This document shows positions 8,672 through 16,466 of a DNA stretch of 37,307 nt, in pieces. Origin of the DNA: JBLHOS01 sp047623825 (GTDB lineage Bacteria > Pseudomonadota > Alphaproteobacteria > Rhodobacterales > Rhodobacteraceae). The stretch spans positions 1-37,307 of the forward strand of contig JBLHOS010000019.1 of assembly GCA_047623825.1 (NCBI GenBank), given 5' to 3'. How positions within the stretch are numbered: the stretch's first letter is position 1; each line of letters starts with the position of its first letter. The position numbers and the translations under genes were made by a program. The notes under the pieces were generated by a model. The model made no database searches and was not told the origin of the DNA. It was given only the letters and a program-made list of their open reading frames with translations.

Positions 8672-9663
8672 TGTGCGGCCTCTGAAATCTCTACGCTGAG
8701 AACCTGACGATAGGGGCGGTCGGGGTCAATCAGGATTGACGGGAAATTCGGGTGGTTCAGTGCGTCGGGAAAGCCCTGCGGCTCAAGACAAAATCCGCCA
8801 AATGGAGCGTAAGACCTACCATCCAAGCCGCCTGTCAGTTGCCCCAGATGGGCGGCGGTATAAAGCTGGGCACCGGGCTGATCCGACCAGACCCGCATGC
8901 AAAGCCCATTTGGTGCGCGAACAACTGCAACTGGGTCATCCGGTGCGCGTTCCTTGGCAAAGACCAGATTGATGTCATGGCCGGTGTGATCCCCATCGCG
9001 GTCCTCAAATGGCGTTGGGGTCGTGAAATCATTCCGACTGCCTCGCGTCTTCAGGATCTGACCAGTTGGAATTCCATCAGCGCTGAGCGGTAGGTATCGA
9101 TCGGTATTCGTTTGCAGCGTGTGGGACCAAATCGGACCCGAGCCCAGAAGATTATAGTAGTTGTGTTGCGCCAGATTAAGCGGTGTCAGCCGGTCGCTGC
9201 GCGCAGTCATCACGTAGGTAACGCGCGTACCTGACAGGTGAATGTTCAGGTTCAGCCAGATGTTGCCGGGGTACCCCTGCTGGCCATCTGGGGAGTGGTA
9301 GCGCAGCTCCACCTTGCGCGCCGATTGATCAAGATCCATGTCCCAATACTGCGTGCTAAGCCCGGCGGGCCCGCCATGTAGATGGTGCCTGCCATACCCG
9401 CAAGATACTTGGATTGGTGATCCAGCCAATGTGAACCGGCCATGCGCTGTTCGATTGGCAACACGTCCAACAATCGCCCCCATGTAGACCGGGTCATTTA
9501 GATAACGCGCTGGGTCCTGATAGCCCAGAATGACTGGCAGGCGCTGGCCGCCGCACGGCACGCGCCAATCTTGGGTGATGGCCCCATAGTTCAGGATCGC
9601 AACTGAGACGTTACCGTCTTCCAGTACGACCCGGCGTAGGTGCGTTTCGCTCAATTGGCCCAA
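8668..9663 (-). CDS. galM: Aldose 1-epimerase (mutarotase)
   Basis: Interconverts alpha and beta anomers of aldoses in the cytoplasm, feeding the correct xylose anomer to XylA. Visible family signatures are GRVANRT, the RHHLHGG stretch (catalytic-site His), HNYYNLLG with the second key His, and the catalytic Glu in GFCLEPQGFPDALN near the C-terminus. At 331 aa it is of normal length. The start is a TTG at 9663 with GGGAG about 8 nt upstream; no ATG in a suitable position was found. It lies 28 nt after xylA and overlaps the diheme peroxidase gene by 4 bp. Confidence 0.9.
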   Translation of the reverse strand: MGQLSETHLRRVVLEDGNVSVAILNYGAITQDWRVPCGGQRLPVILGYQDPARYLNDPVYMGAIVGRVANRTAHGRFTLAGSPIQVSCGYGRHHLHGGPAGLSTQYWDMDLDQSARKVELRYHSPDGQQGYPGNIWLNLNIHLSGTRVTYVMTARSDRLTPLNLAQHNYYNLLGSGPIWSHTLQTNTDRYLPLSADGIPTGQILKTRGSRNDFTTPTPFEDRDGDHTGHDINLVFAKERAPDDPVAVVRAPNGLCMRVWSDQPGAQLYTAAHLGQLTGGLDGRSYAPFGGFCLEPQGFPDALNHPNFPSILIDPDRPYRQVLSVEISEAAQ

Positions 9664-9691
9664 ATCTGCGCGCTCCCGCGGGAATGTCTGT

Positions 9692-11002
9692 TCAGACGAA
9701 CCGGTTTACGACGTTTTCAAGATATTCTTGGCGGCCTGAACGCGGGGCTGGGTTCACATCACGCGCCAAAACGCGCTCCGTAATTTGCTCAAGCGTCCGT
9801 CCCCCTGACAGCATCGCCTGCGCTTCTGGATCCTGCCAACCGGCATAGCGGTCGGTGACGAAATCGGACATTGTTCCGTCTTCGATCATGGCGGCGGCTG
9901 CTTTGAGGCCACGCGCGCAGACGTCCATACCACCGATATGGGCGATCAGCAGGTCATCTGGCTCTATCGATTGGCGGCGCAGTTTGGCATCAAAATTGGT
10001 GCCGCCGGATCCCAGACCGCCTGCTTGTAAGATGTGGTAATACGCCAATGCAATCTCTGACACTGAATTTGGAAACTGGTCAGTGTCCCACCCCGATTGA
10101 TAGTCATTCCGGTTCATGTCGACTGATCCCAGAATGCCAAAAGCTGACGCCATTGCGATTTCATGCTCAAATGAGTGACCCGCAAGGATCGCATGGCCCT
10201 GTTCAATATTGACCTTCACATCGTTCTCAAGCCCGTGGCGTTTAAGAAACCCGTAAACCGTCGCCACGTCATAGTCGTATTGGTGTTTGGTCGGCTCTTG
10301 CGGTTTTGGCTCAATCAAGATCGCGCCTTGGAACCCGATCTTATACTTGTGCTCAACCACCATATTCAGAAAACGACCCAGCTGGTCATCCTCATGCTTA
10401 AGGTTGGTATTCAGCAGCGTCTCATAGCCTTCACGCCCGCCCCAAAGCACGTAGTTCTCGCCGCCCAAAGTCATGGTCGCATCCATGCAGGTTTTGACAG
10501 TCGCCGCCCCGAACGCAAATACATCCGGATCGGGGTTGGTCGCGGCCCCGCTCATGTAACGGCGGTGCGAAAACAGGTTCGCTGTGCCCCAAAGCAGCTT
10601 TTTGCCCGTCTCAGCCTGCTTTTGGCCCAGATAATCGACCATTTCTTGCAGATTGCGGGTGTTCTCGGCAAAATTGGCCCCTTCGGGCCGCATATCGGCA
10701 TCATGAAAGCAGTAGTAGGGGACGTTCAGCAGTTCAAACATCTCAAACGCGACGTCCGCCTTTAGCTTGGCGGAGGCCATGCTATCGTCAAACCAAGGAC
10801 GCTCAAAGGTCTGGCCGCCGAATGGATCATTCCCGGGCCAGACAAAATTGTGCCAATAGCAAACCGCAAACCGGAGGTGATCCTCCATGCGTTTGCCCAT
10901 GACGACCTCATTCGGGTCATAGTGCTGAAAGGCCAACGCATTGGTGCCGCCAGGCCCCTCAAACGGAATTTCAGTGACGTCGCGGAAAAAACCAGTGGTC
11001 AT
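9692..11002 (-). CDS. xylA: Xylose isomerase
   Basis: Converts D-xylose to D-xylulose using two divalent metal ions. The 436-aa length matches the long (class II) xylose isomerases such as the E. coli enzyme (440 aa). Diagnostic stretches are VLWGGREGYETLLNT, LIEPKPQEPTKHQYDYD (metal-binding Glu), GHSFEHEIA (metal-binding His and Glu region) and DMNRNDYQSGWDTDQFP. The ATG overlaps the xylulokinase stop by 4 bp, so translation is probably coupled. No missing key residue was noticed. Confidence 0.97.
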   Translation of the reverse strand: MTTGFFRDVTEIPFEGPGGTNALAFQHYDPNEVVMGKRMEDHLRFAVCYWHNFVWPGNDPFGGQTFERPWFDDSMASAKLKADVAFEMFELLNVPYYCFHDADMRPEGANFAENTRNLQEMVDYLGQKQAETGKKLLWGTANLFSHRRYMSGAATNPDPDVFAFGAATVKTCMDATMTLGGENYVLWGGREGYETLLNTNLKHEDDQLGRFLNMVVEHKYKIGFQGAILIEPKPQEPTKHQYDYDVATVYGFLKRHGLENDVKVNIEQGHAILAGHSFEHEIAMASAFGILGSVDMNRNDYQSGWDTDQFPNSVSEIALAYYHILQAGGLGSGGTNFDAKLRRQSIEPDDLLIAHIGGMDVCARGLKAAAAMIEDGTMSDFVTDRYAGWQDPEAQAMLSGGRTLEQITERVLARDVNPAPRSGRQEYLENVVNRFV

Positions 11003-12453
11003 GTCAATGCTGCCTTGATGTGAGGGTAGAGGGCACGGAATTTGGCGTATGAAGCGGAGTAATCATCGACCAGTTCTGCGCGTGGTTCAATTGTGGTGGC
11101 GACTGTTGGTCGCGTCATGATTTGTGTCAGATCGGCACCGGGTTGGCTGGCCATTGCCAGTCGCGCCGCACCAAGGGCCGCCCCAAATTCGCCCTGCGCC
11201 GGAAGGTCAATCGGGACTTGCAGGATGGTGGCCAACGTCTCAACCCAGAACTGTGATTGGGTGCCGCCGCCGATCGCCAATAACTGGTTTAGCTGAGTGC
11301 CAGTGGATTTCAGCGCCTCAAGATTGTCGCGCAGCGCAAAGGCCACGCCTTCCATGATCGCTTGGGTCAGATCCTTTGGGTTGCACGCAATATCAAGGCC
11401 AACAAATGCGCCACGCATTTTGCTGTCATTATGCGGCGTCCGCTCACCTGACAGATAGGGCAGGAACAGGCTGTTCGATGGGCCCGCGATTGTGGACCCC
11501 ATCGCATTGGCCAGATCGGCCTGACTTTGACCCAAATTACGTGACAACCAGTTCAGGCAATCAGTTGCGGCCAGGATCACACCCATCTGGTACCAAGTGT
11601 TCGGAATAGCGTGACAAAAGCTGTGGACGGCAGTTTCGGGGGCAGGTGCAAAGCGGTCTTTTGCGGCCAGCAGAACACCTGATGTGCCAAGGGACACAAA
11701 TCCGTCGCCATCCTGAAAACACCCAACACCACAGGCCGCAGCGGCGTTATCGCCACCGCCACCCACGATTGTGACGGTCGGCGAAACGCCCCAGTCACCC
11801 GCCAGCTCTGCGCGCAACATGCCCGAAACCTCACAGCCTTCAACCAGACGCGGCATCTGATCACGCCGCATGTGGCCTGCCTCTAGCAAGGTATCTGACC
11901 ATTGCCGCGCACCGACATCCAGCCAAGACGTGCCCGCGCTGTCGGACATGTCCGAGACATGCTCCCCCGTTAGCCACAGACGCAGGTAATCTTTGGGTAG
12001 CAGAACCTTGGCGATCTTATCAAAGATCTCTGGCTCATGGGTCTCTAACCATCGCAATTTAGGCGCGGTAAATCCTGGAAAGACGATATTGCCCGACAGC
12101 GCTTGGACGTTGGGGGTGGCGTCCAGCGCCGCAGCCTCAGCGGCTGACCTCGTGTCATTCCATAAGATACAGGGACGCAGGACCTGATCGCCCGCATCCA
12201 ACAATGTGGCCCCATGCATATGGCCCGACAGACCAATGGATCTAAGTGCTGCAAGGGCTACGGGATGTGATGTCTTGAGGTCTGACAGGCAGGCGGCACA
12301 GGCCGTGATCCAGCAAGAGGGGTCTTGCTCACTCCAGCCCGCATTGGGGTGGGACACATCATAAGACTTTTCGCTCCAGGCTACGACCGCGCCGCTGTCG
12401 TCGACCAAGATCGCGCGCAGGCCCGATGTTCCCAAATCTAATCCAAGATACAT
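10999..12453 (-). CDS. xylB: Xylulokinase
   Basis: Phosphorylates D-xylulose to xylulose 5-phosphate with ATP, delivering it to the pentose phosphate pathway. A FGGY-family kinase of 484 aa with the N-terminal phosphate-binding LGLDLGTSGLRAILVDD, the substrate-site SGHMHGATLLD and ILWNDTR motifs, and the C-terminal LLAIGGGTQSQFWVETLATIL adenosine-binding stretch. The MHGA form of the motif favours xylulokinase over glycerol kinase. It is the first gene of the minus-strand operon xylB-xylA-galM-peroxidase. The ATG at 12453 follows GGGAGG at a 5-nt spacing. Confidence 0.96.
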   Translation of the reverse strand: MYLGLDLGTSGLRAILVDDSGAVVAWSEKSYDVSHPNAGWSEQDPSCWITACAACLSDLKTSHPVALAALRSIGLSGHMHGATLLDAGDQVLRPCILWNDTRSAAEAAALDATPNVQALSGNIVFPGFTAPKLRWLETHEPEIFDKIAKVLLPKDYLRLWLTGEHVSDMSDSAGTSWLDVGARQWSDTLLEAGHMRRDQMPRLVEGCEVSGMLRAELAGDWGVSPTVTIVGGGGDNAAAACGVGCFQDGDGFVSLGTSGVLLAAKDRFAPAPETAVHSFCHAIPNTWYQMGVILAATDCLNWLSRNLGQSQADLANAMGSTIAGPSNSLFLPYLSGERTPHNDSKMRGAFVGLDIACNPKDLTQAIMEGVAFALRDNLEALKSTGTQLNQLLAIGGGTQSQFWVETLATILQVPIDLPAQGEFGAALGAARLAMASQPGADLTQIMTRPTVATTIEPRAELVDDYSASYAKFRALYPHIKAALT

Positions 12454-12477
12454 GGCAGCCTCCCCTCTGCTATGTTC

Positions 12478-12495
12478 ATATGTGTTCCCACATAT
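12478..12495. promoter_or_regulatory. Inverted repeat in the xylB leader, candidate operator
   Basis: Perfect 7-bp arms (ATATGTG at 12478-12484, CACATAT at 12489-12495) around 4 nt, located 25-42 nt before the xylB start. The arms resemble those of the hut palindrome at 32898-32913, but the spacer differs (4 nt against 2). Which protein binds is unknown. Confidence 0.5.
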
Positions 12496-12509
12496 ATTAA
12501 TTTATCTTG

Positions 12510-12541
12510 TGAAATATTTCATGAGACTCGCCATATGTCAA
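12510..12541 (-). promoter_or_regulatory. xylB promoter with palindromic operator over the -10
   Basis: On the minus strand a perfect TTGACA (12541-12536) is followed after 17 nt by AATATT (12518-12513, 4 of 6 to consensus). The -10 is enclosed in a perfect 12-bp palindrome TGAAATATTTCA (12510-12521), a natural site for repressor binding, plausibly the ROK regulator. Promoter assignment is by eye. Confidence 0.6.
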
Positions 12542-12621
12542 CTGATTCAGAAAGCTGACTGAGGGGTTCAGCAGTGATAAGTCTGAAACTGGGTCCGCGG
12601 AACAAGGGCCGCGCGATTGTT

Positions 12622-12649
12622 TTGACATCTCTGTTTTAAGGCTCAAAAT
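12622..12649 (+). promoter_or_regulatory. Candidate promoter of the double-Rieske operon
   Basis: TTGACA at 12622-12627 is followed after 16 nt by CAAAAT (12644-12649, 4 of 6 to TATAAT). If used, transcription would begin near 12656 and give a leader of about 220 nt that includes the hairpin element at 12735-12827. A second TTGACA at 12714-12719 has no convincing -10. Confidence 0.4.
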
Positions 12650-12734
12650 TTTTTGGTCCCCATTCCGGCTCAACCGTGCGAAGATGCAGATCAGTTGGGG
12701 ATAAACGGTAAGGTTGACACATCAATGCGCACTT

Positions 12735-12827
12735 GGGACGGTTCAGGCCGCCTTTGTGCCACGCCGCAGCGATAGCTGCCGCGTGGCCATATTGCTGCAA
12801 ATCAGTGTCGTTCTTGCCTGACGTCCC
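12735..12827 (+). other. Predicted structured leader RNA element (nested stems)
   Basis: An outer stem pairs 12735-12748 with 12816-12827 (12 bp with a 2-nt bulge at 12741-12742). Inside it a hairpin pairs 12758-12770 with 12775-12787 (12 of 13 pairs, 4-nt loop GATA). Further upstream TCAACC (12670-12675) can pair with GGTTGA (12712-12717). The element ends 48 nt before the start codon at 12876 and has no T-run, so it is not a simple terminator. I recognise no known riboswitch in it; in particular the TPP consensus is absent. Stems of this type could also fold on the minus strand. Confidence 0.5.
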
Positions 12828-12875
12828 TTCCACAAAAACAAGAAACAGAAGATGTTGAAAACAAGGGGCCGATAA

Positions 12876-14486
12876 ATGAACAAGACACCAATTGCAAAGT
12901 TCAGCACACTTGCAGATCGTAAACCAGAATACGCGCTTGTCGGCGAAGTTGATCTGGTCATCGTGCGATTTGATGATGAAATCTCGGTCTTCTATGGCCG
13001 CTGTCTGCACCGTGGCGCGTTGATGTCTGATGGGTTTGTCAGCGGCAAGAACCTGATGTGCGGCGTGCACAATTGGGATTACCGTTTGGACAGTGGCGTT
13101 TCGGAATACGCCAATAACGAAGTGCTGCCAAAATTCAAATCCTGGATCAAGAACGACCAGATCATGGTTGATGCCGATGAGATTTCGGCATGGGCGCTTG
13201 AGAACCCACAACCTTATAATCGTGATGCTTATCTGGGGCTTTATGCCGATACCTCTCATGGGACGGACGAAGAGCCGACCAATGGCCTGATCCAGCAATA
13301 TGCCCGCGACGGGCTATCCAAGACTGGCCATCACGGCAAGGTAGATGCGATGGGTGTGCCGCGCGACGAGCTGCCGAAATGGGACGATATTCAGCTTTTG
13401 ACAGCACAATTGTACAAGGCGCCGCTGTTGGATCATGACGCTGTGGGCACTGATGTTGTGATCGGCCCGAACGCCCAAAAACCGCTGCGGCTGAAGATCC
13501 CACTTTTTGTTTCAGACATGTCGTTTGGTGCCTTGTCGGAACCCGCCAAGATCGCGTTGGCGATGGGTGCTGAGATGGCGGGAACTGGCATTTGTTCGGG
13601 TGAGGGCGGCATGCTGCCTGAGGAACAAGCCGCCAATTCAAGATATTTTTATGAACTTGCCTCGGCTCGCTTCGGCTTTGACTGGGATAAGCTGGCAAAG
13701 GTGCAGGCCTTCCATTTCAAAGGGGGGCAGGGCGCCAAAACCGGCACCGGTGGGCACCTGCCGGGCAAGAAGGTTCAGGGCAAAATCGCTGACGTGCGAG
13801 GGTTGCAGCCTGGGCAAGATGCGATCTCACCTGCGCGGTTTCCTGAATGGACAAGCCCCAGCCAGATCAAGGAGTTCGCCGACGAAGTTCGTGATCGCAC
13901 GGGCGGCATTCCGATTGGCTATAAACTGTCTGCCCAACATATCGAAAAGGACATCGATGCCGCCCTTGAGGTTGGCGTCGACTATGTCATTCTGGATGGC
14001 CGTGGTGGCGGTACCGGGGCGGCGCCAATCATTTTCCGCGACAACATCTCAGTTCCGACGATCCCGGCTTTGGCGCGCGCGCGGCGTCATCTGGATCTGT
14101 GCGGGCGCGGGGACGTATCATTGGTAATCACCGGCGGCCTGCGCAAGCCTGCCGATTTCATCAAGGCACTTGCGATGGGGGCCGATGCGATTGCGTTGTC
14201 AAATGCGGCGATGCAGGCCATTGGGTGCATCGCGATGCGCGCCTGCCATACCAATAATTGTCCGGTCGGTATTGCGTCGCAGAAGCCCCATCTGGCCAGC
14301 CGGATTATCGTGGAAAACTCTGCCCGCCAATTGGCCAATTTCTTTGACGCCAGTGTTGAGCTGATGCAGGTCATGGCGCGTGCCTGCGGGCATGACCATC
14401 TGTCCAAGTTCAATCAAGATGACCTGACCACCTGGAAAAAAGACATGTCAGAACTGTCGGGCGTCGCGTTTGGTGGTTTGGCATGA
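12876..14486 (+). CDS. Rieske [2Fe-2S] domain fused to glutamate synthase-type FMN/3Fe-4S domain
   Basis: An N-terminal Rieske domain (about residues 1-105) carries C43-x-H45 and C62-x2-H65, a complete 2Fe-2S ligand set. From about residue 165 the protein matches the GltB central/FMN-binding (Glu_synthase) domain: SDMSFGALSEPAK, SGEGGMLPEEQ, QGAKTGTGGHLPGKKV, DGRGGGTGAAP and the 3Fe-4S cysteines C451-x5-C457-x4-C462. The glutaminase domain of real GltB is absent, and no GltD-like subunit lies nearby, so it is not an ordinary glutamate synthase. The Rieske centre may replace GltD as electron donor or acceptor. Substrates are unknown; amination of a 2-oxo acid by ammonia or an amine is an inference. 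Start ATG at 12876 after AAGGGG; its stop overlaps the next start (ATGA). Confidence 0.88.
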   Translation: MNKTPIAKFSTLADRKPEYALVGEVDLVIVRFDDEISVFYGRCLHRGALMSDGFVSGKNLMCGVHNWDYRLDSGVSEYANNEVLPKFKSWIKNDQIMVDADEISAWALENPQPYNRDAYLGLYADTSHGTDEEPTNGLIQQYARDGLSKTGHHGKVDAMGVPRDELPKWDDIQLLTAQLYKAPLLDHDAVGTDVVIGPNAQKPLRLKIPLFVSDMSFGALSEPAKIALAMGAEMAGTGICSGEGGMLPEEQAANSRYFYELASARFGFDWDKLAKVQAFHFKGGQGAKTGTGGHLPGKKVQGKIADVRGLQPGQDAISPARFPEWTSPSQIKEFADEVRDRTGGIPIGYKLSAQHIEKDIDAALEVGVDYVILDGRGGGTGAAPIIFRDNISVPTIPALARARRHLDLCGRGDVSLVITGGLRKPADFIKALAMGADAIALSNAAMQAIGCIAMRACHTNNCPVGIASQKPHLASRIIVENSARQLANFFDASVELMQVMARACGHDHLSKFNQDDLTTWKKDMSELSGVAFGGLA

Positions 14487-16456
14487 ACGGGCCGGATAAA
14501 GACTGGATCAGCGTCGGTAAGATCACGGATCTGCCCGAGGGTCGGGTCAAGACAGTCACCGCGCGTACCGTCTCGATCTGCCTGTCGCATTTTGAAGGAG
14601 AGTGGGCCGCGATGGACAACCACTGCCCGCATCAGGGTGGCCCACTTGGCGAAGGCTCAATCGAAAAAGGTGTCGACGGAGCGTGCTGGATCCGGTGCCC
14701 TTGGCACGGTTGGGATTTTGATCCTTTGACTGGAAAACCACCCGGTGGCCATGAAGACAGCGGTCAAACGATGTATCCCGTTGAAATCCGAAGCGGTGAG
14801 GTCTTTATTGGTCTCGACCCCGAACCCGACCATGTTCGAACCGTCACCGATGTGATGGCCGAGACCATGGTCAACTGGGGCATAAAACGCGTCTTTGGGA
14901 TGGTTGGACATTCAAATCTGGGGCTGTCGGATGCGCTGCGCCTGCAGGTTGAAGCGGGCAATCTAAGCTATACCGGGATCCGACACGAAGGGGCGGGGGC
15001 GTTCGCGGCCTCGGCTTACGGCAAACTGACCGGCAAACCTGCGGCCTGCCTGACCATCGCAGGCCCCGGTGCGACCAATCTGATGACGGGCCTGTGGGAC
15101 GCCAAAGTCGACCGCGCGCCGATTTTGGCGTTAACCGGTCAGGTGCAAACTCAGGTCTTTGGACCGGGCGCGTTTCAGGACATTGATCTGCGCTCGGCGT
15201 TTCAGGCTGTCGCGCGGTTTTCACAACCGGTTCTGGCAGGGTCACGCCATGCGGAATTGGTGTCGCTGGCTTGTAAAACCGCCCTTATTGAACGTGACGT
15301 GGCGCATCTGATCTTCCCTGATGATGTGCAAACCATACCCAGTGACGCCAAGGCGGCGTTTCCAACCGGGCGTATGGGCCGACCAGCGGTAAAGCCGAAT
15401 GACGCTGATGTTGCGGACGCACTGGGCCATCTGGCCAAGGCAAAACGCCCTGTCTTTATTGTTGGGCACGGCGCATGGGATGCCCGTGACCAAATCATTG
15501 CACTGGCCGAACGGCTGGGTGCGCCGGTGATGACCACCTTTAAGGCCAAGGGGTTGATCCCTGACAGCCATCCAAATGCGGCGGGTGTATTGGGCCGGTC
15601 CGGCACACCGATCGCCAGTTGGTTCATGAATGAGACCGACCTGATCATCGCACTTGGTACTTCATTTTCAAACCACACTGGGATCAATCCGGGCAAGCCG
15701 ATTATTCAGGTCGATTTTGAGCAGATGCAACTGGGTAAGTTCCACCCTGTCACCTTGCCAATCTGGGCTGAGATCGCTGAGTTTTGCGCCGCAATCGCGG
15801 GGTCTTCGGTTGGCATGGATCAGTCCGACCAGATCGCCGAATTGGCGGATCGTTGGGCGATGTGGCGGGCTGAGAAATCCTCTCGCATGGCTGAGGAAAC
15901 CGACAAGGGCGTACATTCCTTTGCGATCTTTGATGCCTTGAGTCGCGTTGCACCTGCGGACGCAATCATCGCGGTTGACGTCGGCAACAACACATATTCC
16001 TTTGGCCGCTACTTTGAGACTAAGGGCCAGCGGGTTTTGATGTCAGGTTATCTGGGATCTATCGGTTTTGGGTTTCCGGCTGCGATGGGGGCTTGGGCCG
16101 CGACCCAGGATTTTGAGGAATTCCGCGGCCGTAAGGTGATCTCAATCTCGGGCGATGGCGGATTTGGCCAATATCCGATGGATCTTACAACTGCGGTAAA
16201 GCACGGCATGGATATCACCCATGTCCTGCTGCACAATGGTGAGCTTGGCAAAATCTCAAAGGAGCAGCGCGCCGGTGAATGGCCGGTGTGGGAGACGAGT
16301 TTGCACAACCCATCATTTGCGGCCTTTGCCAAGATCTGCGGCGCCTATGGCGACAAGGTTACACGTAGCGATCAGGTCGAGGCGGCACTGACAAAAGCGT
16401 TGGCCGTCCAAGGTCCGGCCTTGGTTGAGATCATGACCGATGCGGATTTGATTTGA
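14483..16456 (+). CDS. Rieske [2Fe-2S] domain fused to ThDP-dependent decarboxylase/oxidase-type enzyme
   Basis: Residues 1-112 form a Rieske ferredoxin-like domain with C48-P-H50 and C72-P-W-H75. From about residue 118 the protein is a full three-domain ThDP enzyme of the acetolactate synthase/pyruvate oxidase group. The catalytic Glu is E169 in RHEGAGAFAA, then come AGPGATNLMTGL, a middle domain (KRPVFIVGHGAW), and the C-terminal ThDP/Mg motif beginning ISGDGGFG and ending in HN. Enzymes of this group decarboxylate 2-oxo acids, and the quinone- or ferredoxin-linked ones pass electrons on. A fused Rieske domain points to such electron transfer, possibly with the Rieske-FMN protein encoded 4 bp upstream in overlap. 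Substrate not identifiable. Confidence 0.87.
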   Translation: MNGPDKDWISVGKITDLPEGRVKTVTARTVSICLSHFEGEWAAMDNHCPHQGGPLGEGSIEKGVDGACWIRCPWHGWDFDPLTGKPPGGHEDSGQTMYPVEIRSGEVFIGLDPEPDHVRTVTDVMAETMVNWGIKRVFGMVGHSNLGLSDALRLQVEAGNLSYTGIRHEGAGAFAASAYGKLTGKPAACLTIAGPGATNLMTGLWDAKVDRAPILALTGQVQTQVFGPGAFQDIDLRSAFQAVARFSQPVLAGSRHAELVSLACKTALIERDVAHLIFPDDVQTIPSDAKAAFPTGRMGRPAVKPNDADVADALGHLAKAKRPVFIVGHGAWDARDQIIALAERLGAPVMTTFKAKGLIPDSHPNAAGVLGRSGTPIASWFMNETDLIIALGTSFSNHTGINPGKPIIQVDFEQMQLGKFHPVTLPIWAEIAEFCAAIAGSSVGMDQSDQIAELADRWAMWRAEKSSRMAEETDKGVHSFAIFDALSRVAPADAIIAVDVGNNTYSFGRYFETKGQRVLMSGYLGSIGFGFPAAMGAWAATQDFEEFRGRKVISISGDGGFGQYPMDLTTAVKHGMDITHVLLHNGELGKISKEQRAGEWPVWETSLHNPSFAAFAKICGAYGDKVTRSDQVEAALTKALAVQGPALVEIMTDADLI

Positions 16457-16466
16457 GGAGACCACA

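Noticed and set aside
10175..10765. Plus-strand open frame of 196 codons
   Set aside because: It lies wholly antisense within xylA, whose identity is certain; long antisense frames are common in GC-rich coding DNA.
12650..12875. TPP riboswitch before the ThDP-enzyme operon
   Set aside because: I searched by eye for the CUGAGA and ACCUGAU-type conserved core and did not find it.
12636..13298. Long minus-strand open frame of 220 codons antisense to the Rieske-GltB gene start
   Set aside because: It overlaps a clearly coding Rieske domain in antisense, shows no recognisable domain, and its part in the intergenic region is explained by the palindromic stems.
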